In this document: positions 34,571-42,330 of the stretch, piece after piece
How the letters are laid out: every line of letters starts with the position of its first letter
Numbering within the stretch: position 1 is the stretch's first letter
Assembly: GCA_007695145.1 (NCBI GenBank)
Contig: REEI01000055.1
Span: 1 to 46,948, forward strand
Direction: 5' to 3'
Source: Saprospirales bacterium
GTDB lineage: Bacteria; Bacteroidota; Bacteroidia; Chitinophagales; Saprospiraceae
Length of the DNA stretch: 46,948 nt
Translations under genes and position numbers: made by a program
Notes under the pieces: generated by a model
What the model was told of the DNA's origin: nothing
Databases searched by the model: none
The model's input: the letters and a program-made list of their open reading frames with translations, nothing else

Positions 34571-36001
34571 TCAACGGTGAAATGCATACCACCAGGGACC
34601 CGGGTATTTTTCATAATGCCCCTCAAAGAAAATTCTGCCTCTGGTTTCCTCAAGCATTTTTACCAGCTGGTCAGCAGAGGTAATAGCTTGCTCATTCATT
34701 TTGGTAATGATGTATCCCGGTTCCATTTTAGTCCTTGCGATGGTACTCCCGCGGTAGATTGAAATGACCTTCACGCCTCCTTCCTTTCCGAGTCTTCGCT
34801 CTTCTGAGGGCAACAAATCCCTGACTTCAAAGCCCAGGTCGGTGAGGATTTTGTCCTTGCGTACTGAAACGAGGTCGGTTGTGTTTAACTGATTTTTCAA
34901 TATGGACAGAGTTGTAAATTCCTCCCCGTTTCGATAGTAGCTCACCTCAACCTCATCACCAGGTCGGAATCGCCCAAGTATTTCAAGCATTTCAGGAAGG
35001 GTATTGATTCGCCGGCCCTGTATTCTCAAAATGACATCCCCTCTCCTTATACCTGCCTTGTGGGCCCCACTTTCCGGACTGACCCTAACCACATGTACAC
35101 CATTGGGGCTTGGAAGGCCCAGTTGCCTTGCTCGATCGACACTTAGGTTTTCTGCGGTTATTCCGAGAAGACCTCTGTGAACAGCCCCAAATTCCTTCAG
35201 GTCAAAGATTACTTTCATGGCCAGATTGGCTGGAATGGCAAATGAATAGCCCTCATATCTTCCTGAGTAAGTAATGATGGCTGTATTTATTCCTACTAAC
35301 TCACCATTTGTATTGACTAAAGCGCCACCACTATTTCCTGGATTGACCGCTGCATCGGTTTGAATGAAACTCTCAATTCCGTATTCGGTATCCAATATAT
35401 TAATGTTTCTTCCCTTTGCACTGACGATTCCGGCTGTCACGGTTGATTGCAACCTGAAAGGATTGCCCACTGCAAGCACCCATTCGCCTACCTGGAGGGA
35501 ATCGCTGTTTCCAAATACAAGATAGGGTAGTTCTGATGCCTCAATTTTTAGAAGAGCGAGGTCGGTAGTGGGGTCTTTACCAATAATCTCAGCCGAAAAT
35601 TCGCGCCTGTCATTCAGTACCACGGTGATATTGGTTCCATCTTCGATGACGTGATTGTTGGTTGCAATGTAGCCATCAGAAGAAATAATTACTCCAGATC
35701 CTGCAGCATTGTTATACCCCCTCATATTTTGAAAACTGTCTCCATTGCTTGCTCTAATGTAAACTACTGCGGGAGTGGCTTTTTTTGCAGCTTGGATAAA
35801 ATTGGTAGGTGCCGATGACAAAAAGTGGCGCTGAAGATTTCCATTGAGTAGCAGGTCTTCAGATTTTACCAGCGAACTGGTTCTGGATTCCTTGATAATA
35901 ACTGTTTCCTTTACCAGATAGTGATCGTAAATGATAATTGAAGCCGTAGATATAATTGCAGCTATTAGGGAAATTATCAATAGTTTATACAATATTTTCA
36001 C
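34571..36001 (-). CDS. htrA: HtrA/DegP-family periplasmic serine protease with PDZ domains
   Basis: The product is 476 residues, translated from a GTG at 36001. Residues 1-25 form a hydrophobic signal or anchor. The trypsin-like domain has the full triad: H117 in ATNNHVIED, D147 in TDLALLK and S224 in NPGNSGGALVN. The first PDZ domain (about 275-370) includes GVHVVRVSPESGAHKAGIRRGDVILRIQG. A second, shorter PDZ-like region lies near the C-terminus (SIYRGSTIARTKMEPGYIITKMNE). These proteases degrade or refold misfolded envelope proteins. The gene faces pabA tail to tail and is divergent from the small membrane-protein gene. Confidence 0.93.
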   Translation of the reverse strand: MKILYKLLIISLIAAIISTASIIIYDHYLVKETVIIKESRTSSLVKSEDLLLNGNLQRHFLSSAPTNFIQAAKKATPAVVYIRASNGDSFQNMRGYNNAAGSGVIISSDGYIATNNHVIEDGTNITVVLNDRREFSAEIIGKDPTTDLALLKIEASELPYLVFGNSDSLQVGEWVLAVGNPFRLQSTVTAGIVSAKGRNINILDTEYGIESFIQTDAAVNPGNSGGALVNTNGELVGINTAIITYSGRYEGYSFAIPANLAMKVIFDLKEFGAVHRGLLGITAENLSVDRARQLGLPSPNGVHVVRVSPESGAHKAGIRRGDVILRIQGRRINTLPEMLEILGRFRPGDEVEVSYYRNGEEFTTLSILKNQLNTTDLVSVRKDKILTDLGFEVRDLLPSEERRLGKEGGVKVISIYRGSTIARTKMEPGYIITKMNEQAITSADQLVKMLEETRGRIFFEGHYEKYPGPWWYAFHR

Positions 36002-36011
36002 GCGACAGGAA

Positions 36012-36042
36012 TTGATGTATTAAGTTAGATTGCTTAGCTTTG
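36012..36042 (+). promoter_or_regulatory. Bacteroidota-type promoter for the small membrane protein
   Basis: TTG (36012-36014), 20 bases, then TAGCTTTG (36035-36042). It would start transcription about 15 bases before the ATG at 36063 and lies within the 5' region shared with the divergent protease gene. Confidence 0.62.
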
Positions 36043-36062
36043 TGAATACAATTATACACATT

Positions 36063-36254
36063 ATGTTCTACAACAGAAACGAAAATCAGGAGAATAACGA
36101 AAAAAATACCGAATATGTTGGGACTGTTTGGGGTCCCGGTTTTTTGAAATTCTCAGCTGTGGTTATTTTGGTGTTTTTGCTTTTGTTTATATACCGCCAT
36201 TTGAAGTACGGAGATCTGGGCGGGGGAATTGATGGCATCAGGTCAGTCCTGTAA
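36063..36254 (+). CDS. Small single-helix membrane protein
   Basis: The product is 63 residues from the ATG at 36063: an Asn/Glu-rich polar N-terminus of about 27 residues, then VWGPGFLKFSAVVILVFLLLFIYRH, one membrane helix, and a short C-tail ending GIDGIRSVL. A longer start at 36030 is unlikely because the promoter box covers it. It lies between the divergent HtrA protease and dapF (81 bases to dapF). Function unknown. Promoter, start and hydropathy make a real gene likely. Confidence 0.62.
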   Translation: MFYNRNENQENNEKNTEYVGTVWGPGFLKFSAVVILVFLLLFIYRHLKYGDLGGGIDGIRSVL

Positions 36255-36335
36255 TTTTCAACAAAATTTGCAAGGTCGCTTATCTTCAGGAAATTGAGGG
36301 CTTTGACGTTTACTTAATAAACTTTCACAAATACC

Positions 36336-37187
36336 ATGAAAAAACACTTTTACAAATATCACGGCGCCGGAAATGACTTTGTGCTTTTTTCGGAGGATGT
36401 TTTTGAAGACATGAACTATGATGTTTTGGTGAAAGAGATCCGATTTCTGTGTCACAGACGCTTTGGCGTCGGGGCTGATGGAGTTTTATTGATGAAACCA
36501 ATATATTCAGATAATTTCGCCTTTGAGATGGTGTACTACAATTCCGATGGGAGCCGGGGAAGCTTTTGTGGTAACGGTAGCAGATGCATTTGCCGGACCG
36601 CCATTGAGCTTGGCTGGGTGAAAGCGGGTGAAGAATTTGACTTTCTTTTCGGAGGTAAAACTTACAGGGGTTTCTCTGAAGATGGGATTAGAATTTCTGT
36701 AAATTTGGTAGATGTGAACGACTTTGGAGACTGTAAGGAAGGGTTTTTAGTCGATACAGGCTCCCCTCACTTGATTCTGGAGTCGAACGAAACGGATTGG
36801 AAAAAACTGCGCAAAATCGCTGAGGGAATTAGATACTCCCCGCCCTTTTCAGGGAATGGAGTCAATGTAAATTTTTTGCGAAACACAGATAAGAAGGCTG
36901 TAGATATGGTCACCTATGAAAGGGGAGTTGAAGACTTTACCTATGCATGTGGAACAGGGGCGGTTGCAGCGGCTGTGTTTCTAGCAGAAAAAACCAACAA
37001 GGGTGGATCGTTTTTACTTCGTTCAGCAGGAGGAGAATTGACGGTTTCTCTCGAAAGACAATCACTGAGAAGATATACAAATGTCTGGCTGACTGGACCG
37101 GCAATTAAGGTTTTTGAGTCGGATTGGCATTTTGGGAATAGCCCTCATGTGGTGAACTTAGAAAAGGCAGAAAACAACTCTCTATAG
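36336..37187 (+). CDS. dapF: Diaminopimelate epimerase
   Basis: DapF interconverts LL- and meso-diaminopimelate for lysine and peptidoglycan. The 283-residue product has the N-terminal HGAGNDFVLF and both catalytic cysteines: C78 in GSFCGNGSRC and C205 in YACGTGAVA. Each falls in the expected half, with VNVNFLR and YERGVEDFT before the second. Its last 43 bases overlap the end of the convergent TPR gene. Confidence 0.96.
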   Translation: MKKHFYKYHGAGNDFVLFSEDVFEDMNYDVLVKEIRFLCHRRFGVGADGVLLMKPIYSDNFAFEMVYYNSDGSRGSFCGNGSRCICRTAIELGWVKAGEEFDFLFGGKTYRGFSEDGIRISVNLVDVNDFGDCKEGFLVDTGSPHLILESNETDWKKLRKIAEGIRYSPPFSGNGVNVNFLRNTDKKAVDMVTYERGVEDFTYACGTGAVAAAVFLAEKTNKGGSFLLRSAGGELTVSLERQSLRRYTNVWLTGPAIKVFESDWHFGNSPHVVNLEKAENNSL

Positions 37188-37459
37188 GCATGGTCGTCAT
37201 TTAACTTTTTCGCAACCTCAAGACCCTTGCGATATATGTTTTTAGCTTTTTCAGTTTGATTGATCTTCTCATAAAGACCACCAAGATGATAGTAGGTACC
37301 GGTGTAATTTGGATGGTCTTCAACTAATCTGAGATAGAAGTCAAGTGCTTCCGTAAATCGATCGGCTTTTTCATATTCTTTTGCAAGGGCATAAATCACA
37401 AATGGGTCATCCTCCGATTCTTTATACAATTCCAGTAATTGCTCCAGCCTTTTGTACAT
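37145..37459 (-). CDS. Small TPR protein
   Basis: The product is 104 residues, almost entirely two to three tetratricopeptide repeats: FVIYALAKEYEKADRFTEALDFYLRLVEDHP, then YTGTYYHLGGLYEKINQTEKAKNIYRKGLEVA. It is cytosolic and probably a protein-interaction module. The 3' end overlaps dapF by 43 bases tail to tail. TACTTTTG (minus, 37481-37474) is a possible -7 box right upstream. The partner is unknown. Confidence 0.8.
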   Translation of the reverse strand: MYKRLEQLLELYKESEDDPFVIYALAKEYEKADRFTEALDFYLRLVEDHPNYTGTYYHLGGLYEKINQTEKAKNIYRKGLEVAKKLNDDHAYRELFSAFSKFTT

Positions 37460-37573
37460 TCTGCTTTTTTATTCAAAAGTAAGAAACAGTTTTAATCAGT
37501 CTTGACTTTTGGCTGTTTTTTCAAACAATAGCAATATATTTGCATTCCAATAATATAACAAATTCTCAATCGA

Positions 37574-38314
37574 ATGAAATTACTGGTTTGTGTAAGCAAA
37601 ACTCCCGATACTACTGCTAAGGTAGATTTTACGTCCGACAGTTCGTCATACAATGAAGATGGTAAGCAATTTATAATGAATCCCTATGATGAGTGGTATG
37701 CTTTAGTAAGGGCATTGGAGCTGAAGGAAGCGAATGGGGGCGAAGTGGTGATCATCAATGCTGGTCCGGCTTCAAATGATGCCATTTTGAGAAAGGGTTT
37801 GGCCATAGGTGCCGATAAGGCGATCCGCATTGATTGCGATCCTCAGACTGCATTTGAGGCTGCAGGCCAGGTGGCAACCTATGCAAAAGATGAGGGTTTT
37901 GATATCGTCTTTTGTGGGAAGGAAACCATTGATTACAACGGCAGTGTTTTTGGAGGAATGTTGGCGGAAATATTGGATGTACCCTTTATTTCCTATGCGA
38001 GCAAAATGGAATTTGCAGATGGTAAGGCGACTATCAATAGAGATGTAGAAGGTGGGGTAGAGGTGGTAGAGGCAAAAACACCCTTTGTAATCAGTGCAGC
38101 CAAGGGATTAGCAGAACAGCGCATCCCCAATATGCGGGGAATTATGATGGCAAAGAGGAAGCCATTAGATATCAAGACCGGTTCGGAGATCGAGAATAAG
38201 GTTAAAGTCCTGAAGTTTGAATTGCCTCCTGCTAAAGGATCAGTTAAAATGATCGATCCTGAAAATATGGACGAACTGGTACGGCTGCTTCACGAGGAAT
38301 CAAAAGTGATCTGA
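37574..38314 (+). CDS. etfB: Electron transfer flavoprotein beta subunit
   Basis: EtfB forms with EtfA an FAD/AMP heterodimer that carries electrons from acyl-CoA and other dehydrogenases. The 246-residue product begins MKLLVCVSKTPDTTAKVDF and has ADKAIRID, DIVFCGKETIDYNGSVFGGMLAE and the conserved RIPNMRGIMMAKRKPL block. TATATTTG (37535-37542) is a perfect -7 box with a TTTG 23 bases upstream, slightly long. etfA follows after 27 bases. Confidence 0.95.
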   Translation: MKLLVCVSKTPDTTAKVDFTSDSSSYNEDGKQFIMNPYDEWYALVRALELKEANGGEVVIINAGPASNDAILRKGLAIGADKAIRIDCDPQTAFEAAGQVATYAKDEGFDIVFCGKETIDYNGSVFGGMLAEILDVPFISYASKMEFADGKATINRDVEGGVEVVEAKTPFVISAAKGLAEQRIPNMRGIMMAKRKPLDIKTGSEIENKVKVLKFELPPAKGSVKMIDPENMDELVRLLHEESKVI

Positions 38315-38341
38315 TTTATAAATGATATTAAATACTTAATA

Positions 38342-39307
38342 ATGATATTGGTTTTTGCTGAAAATAAAGAAGGAAAATTTAAGAAGAATGCTTTTGAAGC
38401 AGTTAAATTTGGAAGTTCTTTGGCTTCCGACCTCGGTATGGAATGTCATGCGGTTGTGCTTGGGGAGAGTGATCAGCCGGAATCACTTGGAAAGTACGGT
38501 GCTAAAAAAGTAATTCACTTGAATAACCATCAACTCAACGAATTTGATGACGTAGCCTATAAAAACGCCATTAACAAAGTCGCATCAGATGTAGGGGCTA
38601 ATTTTATTATTCTCTCTCATACCGCACTTGGAAAAGGATTGATTGGGAGGTTGGCCGTTTCTTTGAAGGCGGGATGTGTGCCTGCAGTAAAAGGACACCT
38701 TATGTTAGGCAGTGATCCGGTTTTTGTCAAGCCGGTTTTTTCCGGAAAGGCATTTGCCCATTATCAAACTTCGGGCCCCTCTGTAATTTCTATTATTCCC
38801 AATTCCCTTCAATTGACAGAAGTTGATGGAGCAGATCCAGTTGAGGTGGAAGAGCATGAGGTTGAGGTATCCGGTTCAGGCGTGAAGTTGATCAAGAAGG
38901 ATGTGATCACAGGTACTGTTCCATTGCCCGAAGCTGAACTGGTGGTGTCTGCCGGTAGGGGAATGAAGGATCCATCCAATTGGGGAATTATTGAAGAGCT
39001 TGCAAATGAGCTGGGTGCAACTACTGCATGCAGTAGACCGGTTTCTGATTCAGGTTGGAGGCCTCACCATGAGCATGTAGGCCAAACCGGGATTGCCATT
39101 AGACCAAATTTATACATTGCTATTGGCATTAGTGGTGCTATTCAGCACCTGGCCGGAGTAAATAATTCAAAGGTTATTGTCGTTATTAATAAAGACCCTG
39201 AAGCTCCTTTTTTCAAAGCTGCAGATTATGGCATTTGTGCTGACCTTTTTGAGGTCGTCCCCAAATTAACTGAAGCCGTAAAAAAATATAAAGCAGCCTC
39301 CAATTGA
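38342..39307 (+). CDS. etfA: Electron transfer flavoprotein alpha subunit
   Basis: The product is 321 residues. The C-terminal FAD domain is typical: LVVSAGRGMKDPSNWGIIEELANELGATTACSRPVSDSGWRPHHEHVGQTG, with SGAIQHLAGVNNSKVIVVINKDPEAPFFKAADYGICADLFEVVP. The N-terminal domain has AKKVIHLNNHQ and ANFIILSHTALGKGLIGRLAV. It pairs with EtfB. No ETF-quinone oxidoreductase gene is nearby. The hydroxyacyl-CoA dehydrogenase at 5326 may belong to the same oxidation pathway. Confidence 0.96.
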   Translation: MILVFAENKEGKFKKNAFEAVKFGSSLASDLGMECHAVVLGESDQPESLGKYGAKKVIHLNNHQLNEFDDVAYKNAINKVASDVGANFIILSHTALGKGLIGRLAVSLKAGCVPAVKGHLMLGSDPVFVKPVFSGKAFAHYQTSGPSVISIIPNSLQLTEVDGADPVEVEEHEVEVSGSGVKLIKKDVITGTVPLPEAELVVSAGRGMKDPSNWGIIEELANELGATTACSRPVSDSGWRPHHEHVGQTGIAIRPNLYIAIGISGAIQHLAGVNNSKVIVVINKDPEAPFFKAADYGICADLFEVVPKLTEAVKKYKAASN

Positions 39308-39349
39308 GATCAGCAGTGGATGAATTGATTGTTAAAGCTGATAAATGAT

Positions 39350-39949
39350 ATGAGAAAAATAGAATTGGATATTGTAGCGCTTTCCCATAGTCTCAGTCAA
39401 TCCCATAACTATGCGGTGGTGTTGGGTGAGAGAGATGGAAACCGTCGACTTCCCATTGTAATTGGATCTTTCGAAGCTCAGGCCATAGCCGTTGCCATGG
39501 AGCGCATGACTCCCAATCGTCCACTTACTCACGACCTTTTCAAAAATACCCTTGATACCTTTGATATTGTCCTTCGAGAGGTGATAATAAATAAGCTTTA
39601 TGATGGGATATTTTATGCGCGCCTTGTTTGTGAAAAGGAGGGAGAACTATACGAAATTGATGCCAGGACCTCCGACTCAATAGCCATGGCTGTTAGATTT
39701 AATTGCCCGATTTATACCTATGATTTCATCCTGGATGCAGCTGGAATTTCATATGATGATTCTGAAAAAAGTGAATCCCAATCTTCGGAGGGTAAAAGAA
39801 AGCGAGAAAAAACAGGTGGAGATACCCTGGAAAATATTCCCGATGCACAGTTAAAGGCCATGTTGGACGATAGTCTTAAGGAAGAAAACTACGAGAAAGC
39901 CGCAAAAATAAGAGACGAAATTAATAGGCGTAAAAAGGTTGACTCCTGA
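39350..39949 (+). CDS. Bifunctional nuclease-family protein (DUF151) with C-terminal UVR motif
   Basis: The product is 199 residues. I take the ATG at 39350 and not the in-frame TTG at 39329, because MRKIELDIVALSHSLSQSHNYAVVLGE is the normal family start. The DUF151 domain follows with RRLPIVIGSFEAQAIAVAMERMTPNRPLTHDLF and ARTSDSIAMAVRFNCPIYT. After a charged linker, residues 165-199 form a UvrB/UvrC-type UVR motif (LKAMLDDSLKEENYEKAAKIRDEINRRK). It lies 42 bases after etfA and ends 22 bases from the convergent ltaE. DUF151 members have reported DNase/RNase activity; the role here is unclear. Confidence 0.87.
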   Translation: MRKIELDIVALSHSLSQSHNYAVVLGERDGNRRLPIVIGSFEAQAIAVAMERMTPNRPLTHDLFKNTLDTFDIVLREVIINKLYDGIFYARLVCEKEGELYEIDARTSDSIAMAVRFNCPIYTYDFILDAAGISYDDSEKSESQSSEGKRKREKTGGDTLENIPDAQLKAMLDDSLKEENYEKAAKIRDEINRRKKVDS

Positions 39950-39971
39950 AACTTGTTGGTGTTCAAGCTAT

Positions 39972-40997
39972 TCAGGTTCTAAAGGTAAGCTCCTTTATTA
40001 TGTCGCAACACCTACGAATTTTAGCTTCACTCACATCTCTATGAGTTACAAAACGAATGGTATGTGGCCCAAAGGCAACACACAATATTCCTTTTTTCTT
40101 TAGGGAAGAAATAAATGTTGCAGCCGTTATGCGCTCTTCCAGGTCAAAGATTACTATATTGGTTTCGCCCGGATGAATTTTTTTTACCCAGCTTTTACCT
40201 TGAAGGGCTTTTTTCAAGCTTTGAGCTTTATAGTGGTCGAGCTCAAGTTGAGGAATGTTGTTTTTGAGAGCAAAAAGACCAGCAGCTGCCAGGTAACCCG
40301 CCTGTCGCATTCCCCCTCCCATTGATTTTCTTATTCTTCTCGCAACATCAATGTCTTCTTTATCTGCTAATAGCAAAGAACCCACAGGTGCACCAAGTCC
40401 CTTTGAGAGACACACAGAAATGGTGTCAAAAAGGGGGCCTACTGATTCAGGTTTAGCCCGGTCAATAACCAATGCGTTGAAAATTCTGGCGCCATCTAAA
40501 TGGAGCCGAAGACCCATCTCTCTGCTAAAATTTGAAACATCGGACATCTCCTTCAGGGAATAATGGGTTCCTCCTGCTTTGTTGCAGGTGTTTTCTACGA
40601 CAACCAGGGAACTGTTGGGGTACCAATCCGTCTTTGGCCTTATGGCATTTGAGATTTGGGGCACCGTCATGATTCCATTTGTAGATTGGATCAAATTCAA
40701 TCCAACACCTGCATTCGTGGCATAAGCTGCATTTTCATAGTGGAATATATGAGAGTGAATGTCACAAATTACCTCATCCAAAGGTCTGGTGTTGACCCTA
40801 AGTGCTATCTGGTTCGTCATCGTCCCACTTGGGCAAAAAATAGCCGCTTCTTTATTGAAAAGGTCGGCAGCATATTCTTCCAATTCATTTACAGCAGGGT
40901 CTTCCTTGAAAACATCGTCTCCCACCTTCGCTTCAAACATCGCTTTTAGCATTGCCGTGCAGGGTATCGTAACTGTATCGCTGATCAAGTTTATCAT
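39972..40997 (-). CDS. ltaE: Low-specificity L-threonine aldolase
   Basis: This PLP enzyme cleaves L-threonine or allo-threonine to glycine and acetaldehyde. The 341-residue product begins INLISDTVTIPC and has KVGDDVFKEDPAVNELE, FCPSGTMTNQIAL, a His in DIHSHIFHYENAA, HLDGARIFNA (D168) and the PLP lysine K199 in VCLSKGLGAPVGSLL. Length is typical. It stands alone on the minus strand. TATATTTA just upstream is a weak -7 candidate. Confidence 0.94.
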   Translation of the reverse strand: MINLISDTVTIPCTAMLKAMFEAKVGDDVFKEDPAVNELEEYAADLFNKEAAIFCPSGTMTNQIALRVNTRPLDEVICDIHSHIFHYENAAYATNAGVGLNLIQSTNGIMTVPQISNAIRPKTDWYPNSSLVVVENTCNKAGGTHYSLKEMSDVSNFSREMGLRLHLDGARIFNALVIDRAKPESVGPLFDTISVCLSKGLGAPVGSLLLADKEDIDVARRIRKSMGGGMRQAGYLAAAGLFALKNNIPQLELDHYKAQSLKKALQGKSWVKKIHPGETNIVIFDLEERITAATFISSLKKKGILCVAFGPHTIRFVTHRDVSEAKIRRCCDIIKELTFRT

Positions 40998-41286
40998 TGC
41001 CTTATTTGATTTCTAACAAATGGTAAATATAGGACTTTATCTCCTCGGCGATACTCGTCACATGGATATTCACTTTCCATCTTTATTTCACTGGGAATTT
41101 GGATGTTTTGAAGATGGGAATCACTGCAAGAATTGCCCCTGTACTGGTTTTCAGAAGCCCCCCGGTAACAATTTATAAAATCCCCTTAAAAATTTGCTTC
41201 AGATTTGGTGATATTATTGGAGGGTATTATCTTTGCCCTGCTTTTTGAGCAAGCGCCGTTAATGTATGAGCGCTTTCCTTATTTTT
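40998..41286. other. Intergenic stretch between ltaE and tRNA-Glu
   Basis: 289 bases containing the tRNA promoter at its right end. A 52-codon plus-strand frame (41020-41178) with a Cys cluster is present but has no promoter of its own. Confidence 0.5.
41204..41235 (+). promoter_or_regulatory. Promoter of tRNA-Glu
   Basis: TTTG (41204-41207), 20 bases, then TATCTTTG (41228-41235): a complete consensus match about 50 bases before the mature tRNA. Confidence 0.75.
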
Positions 41287-41361
41287 GGCCCATTCGTCTA
41301 GTGGTTAGGACGCAAGGTTTTCATCCTTGAAACAGGGGTTCGATTCCCCTATGGGCTACCA
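41287..41361 (+). tRNA. tRNA-Glu (anticodon UUC)
   Basis: This is a 75-base cloverleaf. The acceptor GGCCCAT pairs with ATGGGCT (first pair G-T). The D arm contains AGTGGTTAGGA. The anticodon stem CAAGG/CCTTG carries loop TTTTCAT with anticodon TTC. The T arm is GGGGTTCGATTCCCC. The discriminator is A and CCA is encoded. It is a single tRNA with its own promoter and a terminator behind it. Confidence 0.96.
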
Positions 41362-41362
41362 G

Positions 41363-41394
41363 CCGAATTCGCATTAGTGGATTCGGTTTTTTTT
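41363..41394 (+). terminator. Intrinsic terminator of tRNA-Glu
   Basis: CCGAATTC (41363-41370) pairs with GGATTCGG (41379-41386) with one mismatch, followed by eight T residues (41387-41394). It starts 1 base after the encoded CCA. Confidence 0.8.
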
Positions 41395-41786
41395 GGCCCA
41401 AATCCACACAATTTTTTTCATTGAAAAGGGGCTTATTTATTTTCCATTGCTCCTCTACTTCGCATTGTGCGCAATCAATCACTCCCCCCAGTTTGGGGAA
41501 CTCATAACAGTCTCCAGGCTATAAACACTACCTCAAGTGCCATTAAGTTTCTATGAAGCCATACTGTGGATAAATATCAAGCTGGTCTTTCTTGTGAGAT
41601 AGCTTTTCAACATGGAACAATTACGTGCCTTGAAATTTAGAGAGGACATGGCTAGTCATTCCTGGATATACAATCACCGAAGTGAATTGCATAGAACGCA
41701 TCAGTTCAGCAACTCATCCCTTGAATAGTACAAGAAGCTGCTCAGGGCAACAAAGCAGGGCTAAAACAGGAAGTTACAAAAGCATT
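41395..41786. other. Gene-free stretch between tRNA-Glu and the CBS gene
   Basis: About 390 bases with only short frames (the longest is about 38 codons at 41612-41728). No partial duplicate of the tRNA 3' end is visible here, so there is no sign of an integrated element. Confidence 0.55.
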
Positions 41787-42194
41787 TTAGTAGTTTACCG
41801 GATCGTCCGGATAAGCTTGAGAATAATTGTACTTTAAAATGTCAAAAGTAGTTACGATACCTACCAGCATTTGTTCATCGTCTACTATAGGAATAGCATG
41901 GAACCAATTTCTAAGGAAAATATCGGCAGCGGATCCAATTTTATCATAAGGACTCATTTTGGCGATCTTGGTAGTCATTACCTCCTTGGCCCTAATTTTT
42001 GGATACTCATCGAATGGTCGGTTGAGCCACAATAGGTCTGAGGTGGTAATGAGGCCAACGATATGTCCATTTTTAGTAATTGGAAGGTGGTGAATCTTCC
42101 TGGATTGGAAAATATCTTTGATCTTGTCCAATGTGACTTCAGGCGAAGCCGTGATCAGATTGGTGGTCATTATTTTTGAAATAGGTTCATTCAT
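41787..42194 (-). CDS. CBS-pair domain protein
   Basis: The product is a 135-residue stand-alone tandem CBS (Bateman) module: first CBS about residues 5-60 (ITASPEVTLDKIKDIFQSRKIHHLPITKNGHIVGLITTSDLLW), second about 70-128 (IAKMSPYDKIGSAADIFLRNWFHAIPIVDDEQMLVGIVTTFDILKY). Such modules usually bind adenine nucleotides or SAM and regulate a partner. The partner is unknown. It is monocistronic with a clear promoter. Confidence 0.9.
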   Translation of the reverse strand: MNEPISKIMTTNLITASPEVTLDKIKDIFQSRKIHHLPITKNGHIVGLITTSDLLWLNRPFDEYPKIRAKEVMTTKIAKMSPYDKIGSAADIFLRNWFHAIPIVDDEQMLVGIVTTFDILKYNYSQAYPDDPVNY

Positions 42195-42218
42195 TTTCTA
42201 AGATTTTAAAATTTCGGA

Positions 42219-42249
42219 TAAATTTAGTGTAAGATTTCGAATCCCCAAA
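42219..42249 (-). promoter_or_regulatory. Promoter of the CBS-pair gene
   Basis: On the minus strand TTTG (42249-42246), 19 bases, then TAAATTTA (42226-42219), one mismatch from TAnnTTTG. It ends 24 bases before the ATG at 42194. Confidence 0.55.
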
Positions 42250-42330
42250 ACCGTTTAATACAATTTTAACCGTTTGAGGTTTCCAATAGAGGCTGAGAAT
42301 CGCTTTAAAATTGATTTAAATTATTGAAAG

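Noticed and set aside
41020-41178. 52-codon plus-strand frame with a Cys cluster (HWEFGCFEDGNHCKNCPCTG) next to ltaE
   Set aside because: The cluster is eye-catching, but a promoter would have to lie inside ltaE, there is no ribosome site, and I know no matching family. Conservation in relatives would revive it.
41612-41728. 38-codon frame between tRNA-Glu and the CBS gene
   Set aside because: Short, no promoter and no known motif.
41287-41786. tRNA-Glu as attachment site of an integrated element
   Set aside because: No duplicate of the tRNA 3' end, no integrase and no foreign cargo follow it.
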